Below are positions 4,909 to 7,564 of a stretch of DNA of 7,564 nucleotides, one piece after another. The stretch is from Bacteroidota bacterium. GTDB taxonomy: Bacteria; Bacteroidota; Bacteroidia; Bacteroidales; VadinHA17. Position numbers and translations under genes: made by a program. Location: contig JAUWMO010000160.1 in NCBI GenBank assembly GCA_030613125.1, positions 1 to 7,564 of the forward strand. Reading direction: 5' to 3'. Each line of letters begins with the position of its first letter. The first letter of the stretch is position 1. The notes under the pieces are model-generated. The model saw only the letters and a list, made by a program, of their open reading frames with translations. It did no database searches and was not told where the DNA came from.

Positions 4909-5901
4909 ATGAAAAGAATACTTAACCACTTACTTGATCATAAAATGCTATTAAGAGAGGAGGCGTATGATGTGCTTCTAAATATAGGGAAAGGCAATTA
5001 CACAAATTCTCAGATAGCTGCCTTTCTGACTGTTTATTTGATGCGACCGGTGTCTGTAGATGAATTGGCAGGTTTCAGAGACGCCCTGCTCGACCTATGT
5101 TTTAGGATAGATCTTAAGGAATTTGACACCATAGACGTTTGTGGCACGGGAGGAGATGGAAAAAACACTTTTAATATTTCTACTTTAACTGCATTTGCGG
5201 TTGCCGGAGCAGGTTACAAAGTTGCAAAGCATGGAAATTATGCAGTTTCCTCAGCTTGTGGATCATCAAATGTATTAGAATATCTTGGGTGTAAATTTAC
5301 AAACGATAATGATCAACTCAGGAAACAGATTGACAAAGCTGGTTTCTGTATGATACATGCGCCCTTGTTTCATCCGGCAATGAAAAATGTTGCTCCGGTA
5401 AGAAAAGAGTTGGGCGTTAAAACTTTTTTTAATATGCTTGGTCCCCTGGTAAATCCCAGTTTCCCCCAAAATCAGATCATAGGTGTTTTTAATATGGAGC
5501 TGGCCCGTATCTATAATTATCTGTTTCAGGAATCGGATAAAAACTATCGTATTCTGTATAGCCTGGATGGGTATGATGAGATTTCATTAACAAGCCCGTT
5601 TAAGGTTATTTCCAATAATTCAGAAAATTTACTCTTTCCGGAAGATATTGGTGCAGAGATGGTTGGACAGGAAGAGATATTCGGGGGAAATACCATTGAG
5701 GAAGCTGCCAAAATATTTCTTGAAATAATTAAAGGGGATGGCACACTGGCACAAAACAATGTTGTAGCAGCTAATGCAGCATTAGCCATTCAATGTTTTG
5801 AAAAAGAAAAATCCATATTTGATTGTTTTGAAATAGCAAAGGAATCTTTAACGTCAGGGAAAGCATACAGTTCCTTCAAGGCGCTGATAAACCAGAATTA
5901 A
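4909..5901 (+). CDS. trpD: Anthranilate phosphoribosyltransferase (TrpD)
   Basis: TrpD transfers phosphoribosyl from PRPP to anthranilate, the second pathway step. Numbered from the ATG at 4909, the PRPP and magnesium-binding motifs are GTGGD (79-83), NIST (89-92), KHGN (107-110) and the acidic pair Asp223-Glu224 in DGYDEIS. HPAMKNVAPVRKELGVKT (155-172) and FFNMLGPLVNP (173-183) are typical of the anthranilate-binding region. The 330 residues match family length. I prefer ATG 4909 to the TTG at 4900: the upstream choice would overlap the trpG stop, uses a rare start and adds only three residues. The protein has no tryptophan. Its stop codon directly abuts the trpC start, suggesting translational coupling. 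It is not fused to trpG, unlike the enterobacterial arrangement. Confidence 0.97.
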   Translation: MKRILNHLLDHKMLLREEAYDVLLNIGKGNYTNSQIAAFLTVYLMRPVSVDELAGFRDALLDLCFRIDLKEFDTIDVCGTGGDGKNTFNISTLTAFAVAGAGYKVAKHGNYAVSSACGSSNVLEYLGCKFTNDNDQLRKQIDKAGFCMIHAPLFHPAMKNVAPVRKELGVKTFFNMLGPLVNPSFPQNQIIGVFNMELARIYNYLFQESDKNYRILYSLDGYDEISLTSPFKVISNNSENLLFPEDIGAEMVGQEEIFGGNTIEEAAKIFLEIIKGDGTLAQNNVVAANAALAIQCFEKEKSIFDCFEIAKESLTSGKAYSSFKALINQN

Positions 5902-6708
5902 ATGAATATTTTAAACAAAATAATAGCGCATAAAAGAAAGATCCTGGCAGAAAGGAAAATTTTATTTCCAACAAAACTATTGGAAGGAAGTACCTATTTT
6001 AACTCTGAGCCGGTGTCTCTTAAATATTCTATTGACATGAACCCCATACCCTGTATCATAGCAGAGTTTAAAAGAAAATCTCCTTCAAAGGGGATCATCA
6101 ACAAAGATGCTGATATCATTGAAATTTCAAAAGGTTATATGAAGGCCGGTGCTACCGCGTTATCAGTGCTTACAGACACATATTATTTCATGGGGGAAAA
6201 TGATGACCTGACAGCAGCCAGAAAACATAATGAAGGCCCCATACTCAGGAAAGATTTTTTTATTGATGAATACCAGGTCATTGAAGCAAAATCAATTGGG
6301 GCTGATGCGATCCTGCTTATTGCTGCTATTTTGACTAAGGATGAAATAAAAAAATTCACCGACCTGGCACATAGCTTAAACCTTGAAGTTTTACTGGAGA
6401 TTCATGATGCCGGGGAGTTGATCAAAATGTATGATGAAGTGGATTTGGTAGGCATAAATAACAGAAACCTTAAAACATTTAAGGTCAGTCTTGATCATTC
6501 TGTAGAACTGGCCCATAAATTACCATCGGGTACCATAAAAATTGCAGAAAGCGGAATATCGGACCCGGCTAGTATAATAAAACTCCAGGCCTGTGGATTT
6601 AAAGGATTCCTGATAGGTGAAAGTTTTATGAGGGCGGCATCTCCTGCGCTTGAATGCAGGAAATACATAGAATTTATTCGTAAAGAATATGAAACTGAAC
6701 AGATATGA
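5902..6708 (+). CDS. trpC: Indole-3-glycerol phosphate synthase (TrpC)
   Basis: TrpC closes the indole ring of CdRP to give indole-3-glycerol phosphate. The 268-residue sequence is a (beta/alpha)8 barrel with a family-typical N-terminal extension. Visible active-site elements are IIAEFKRKSPSKG (52-64, with Glu55, Lys57 and Ser60), the catalytic lysine Lys117 in ILRKDFF, Glu166 in VLLEIHD, Asn187 in INNRNLKTF, AESGI (215-219) with the substrate-binding Glu-Ser pair, and the phosphate-site IGES (238-241). It starts immediately after the trpD stop with no spacer, and its TGA overlaps the trpF ATG as ATGA. It is a separate protein from TrpF, unlike the fused E. coli enzyme. It has no tryptophan. 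Confidence 0.97.
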   Translation: MNILNKIIAHKRKILAERKILFPTKLLEGSTYFNSEPVSLKYSIDMNPIPCIIAEFKRKSPSKGIINKDADIIEISKGYMKAGATALSVLTDTYYFMGENDDLTAARKHNEGPILRKDFFIDEYQVIEAKSIGADAILLIAAILTKDEIKKFTDLAHSLNLEVLLEIHDAGELIKMYDEVDLVGINNRNLKTFKVSLDHSVELAHKLPSGTIKIAESGISDPASIIKLQACGFKGFLIGESFMRAASPALECRKYIEFIRKEYETEQI

Positions 6709-7328
6709 AACTGAAAGTATGTGGAATGCGTGAACCAGGGAATATTGCTGATTTGATAAGAGTCAATCCCGATTATATAGGCATGATCTTTTACAGTAAG
6801 TCCCCCAGGTTCGTGAATTTGCCAAACATTAAGATTAAGGAGCATATCCTGAAGGTGGGTGTTTTTGTTAATGAAAGCATCCCTGATATATTAATCAAAG
6901 TTAAAAACTATAAACTGGACCTTGTGCAACTTCATGGTAATGAATCTGTGAATGTCTGCCATGATTTATTTAAAAAAAATATTAAAGTTATCAAGGCTTT
7001 TTCTGTGGATGGATCATTTGATTTTGAAAGACTTAATGAATTTGAACCGTACTGTGAACTGTTTCTGTTTGATGCCAGGGGAAAAACTCCGGGTGGAACC
7101 GGGAAACAATTTAACTGGGACCTTTTAAAGCACTACAGGGGGAACACAAACTATTTCCTTAGTGGTGGAATAGACCTGTGTGATGTATCTGCTTTATTTG
7201 AACACAGAGAAAAAGATAAGCGAATGACAGGTGTGGATATCAACAGTAAATTTGAAATCAGGCCAGCATATAAAGACATTGAAAAAATTAAAAAATTTAA
7301 AAAGCTTCTGATGAGTGAAAGAACATAG
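6705..7328 (+). CDS. trpF: Phosphoribosylanthranilate isomerase (TrpF)
   Basis: TrpF performs the Amadori rearrangement of PRA to CdRP, feeding TrpC. This is a 207-residue (beta/alpha)8 protein of usual length. The general base Cys6 is in KVCGMRE (4-10), and the general acid Asp123 is in LFLFDARG (119-126), as in characterised family members. GGTGKQFNW (130-138), LSGGI (152-156) and GVDINSKFE (176-184) mark the phosphate-binding side; the last carries NSKFE where many TrpF proteins have SSGVE. The start overlaps the trpC stop by four bases (ATGA), consistent with coupled translation. It is the last trp gene in the window. trpB and trpA, which usually follow in this phylum, do not begin within the next 236 bp. 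Confidence 0.96.
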   Translation: MKLKVCGMREPGNIADLIRVNPDYIGMIFYSKSPRFVNLPNIKIKEHILKVGVFVNESIPDILIKVKNYKLDLVQLHGNESVNVCHDLFKKNIKVIKAFSVDGSFDFERLNEFEPYCELFLFDARGKTPGGTGKQFNWDLLKHYRGNTNYFLSGGIDLCDVSALFEHREKDKRMTGVDINSKFEIRPAYKDIEKIKKFKKLLMSERT

Positions 7329-7344
7329 CTTCGCAAATTCACAT

Positions 7345-7561
7345 AAGGCCAAGGCTGAGGCTAAGGAAGGTAATAGATTTAAGTAGTTTATACTTAATAT
7401 AATCAGATGATAAAAAAAAAAATAAATAACTAAACAAAGAAACAGAAAAAGTATGCATGAAAAATAAGAAACAAGCCAATTGAATTCAATAGCTCCAATG
7501 CTGAATCCTTGGCTTAAGCATAAGGCTATGATGTGCAGTCAAATTCCTTAGCCTCAGCCTT
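7345..7561. repeat. Hexamer blocks forming an 18-bp inverted repeat after trpF
   Basis: AAGGCTGAGGCTAAGGAA at 7351-7368 is the exact reverse complement of 7544-7561, with 175 bp between. The left arm belongs to a hexamer run, AAGGCC-AAGGCT-GAGGCT-AAGGAA (7345-7368). The right arm is the same run on the other strand. A third related block, CCTTGGCTTAAG, lies at 7507-7518. The intervening DNA is AT-rich and has no supportable gene. No T-run hairpin after trpF is evident. The right arm reaches the window edge and may continue. It could be a palindromic mobile-type element or a hexamer repeat family. Confidence 0.75.
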
Positions 7562-7564
7562 TAA

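Noticed and set aside
6495..6845. 116-codon minus-strand ORF across the trpC-trpF junction
   Set aside because: It is antisense to two well-supported genes, has no recognisable motifs, and is explained as a frame shadow.
1..7564. CRISPR array, tRNA or rRNA genes
   Set aside because: The repeats seen are 6-7 bp tandem units or inverted elements without spacer regularity, and I saw no cloverleaf or rRNA-like sequence.

Overview
The window looks like chromosomal DNA from an AT-rich member of the Bacteroidota. Support comes from the gene content and order (hisF-hisIE, then trpEGDCF with trpC and trpF as separate genes), start codons without Shine-Dalgarno sequences, a TTTG / TAnnTTTG-type promoter, a GxxExxY-family gene, and several intergenic repeat families of a kind I associate with this phylum. 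I cannot place it more finely.

Layout, all genes on the + strand. 1-194: non-coding, with an eight-unit heptamer repeat and a small hairpin. 195-1598: the end of a histidine operon, hisF then the bifunctional hisIE. 1599-2776: an accessory stretch holding a possible 40-codon ORF, a palindromic element, a GxxExxY-family gene bracketed by 66-68 bp direct repeats, a short hairpin, and two copies of another inverted-repeat element. 2737-2925: a compact regulatory region for the trp operon. 2943-7328: trpE, trpG, trpD, trpC and trpF, almost without gaps. 7329-7564: non-coding, with hexamer blocks forming an 18-bp perfect inverted repeat. trpB and trpA are not in the window.

The five Trp enzymes take chorismate to indole-3-glycerol phosphate. 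TrpE/TrpG make anthranilate, TrpD adds phosphoribosyl from PRPP, TrpF isomerises the product and TrpC closes the indole ring. HisF and HisIE perform steps 2, 3 and 5 of histidine synthesis.

The most notable find is a complete ribosome-mediated attenuator ahead of trpE. It has a 27-residue leader peptide with five Trp codons (SWWGWWTW), a 1:2 hairpin, an 11-pair antiterminator and a mutually exclusive intrinsic terminator. The probable promoter lies so close that the leader mRNA may be almost leaderless. Attenuation as a mechanism is well known; this version differs in detail from the E. coli one, notably in where the leader stop codon sits. No wholly new multi-gene system is evident.
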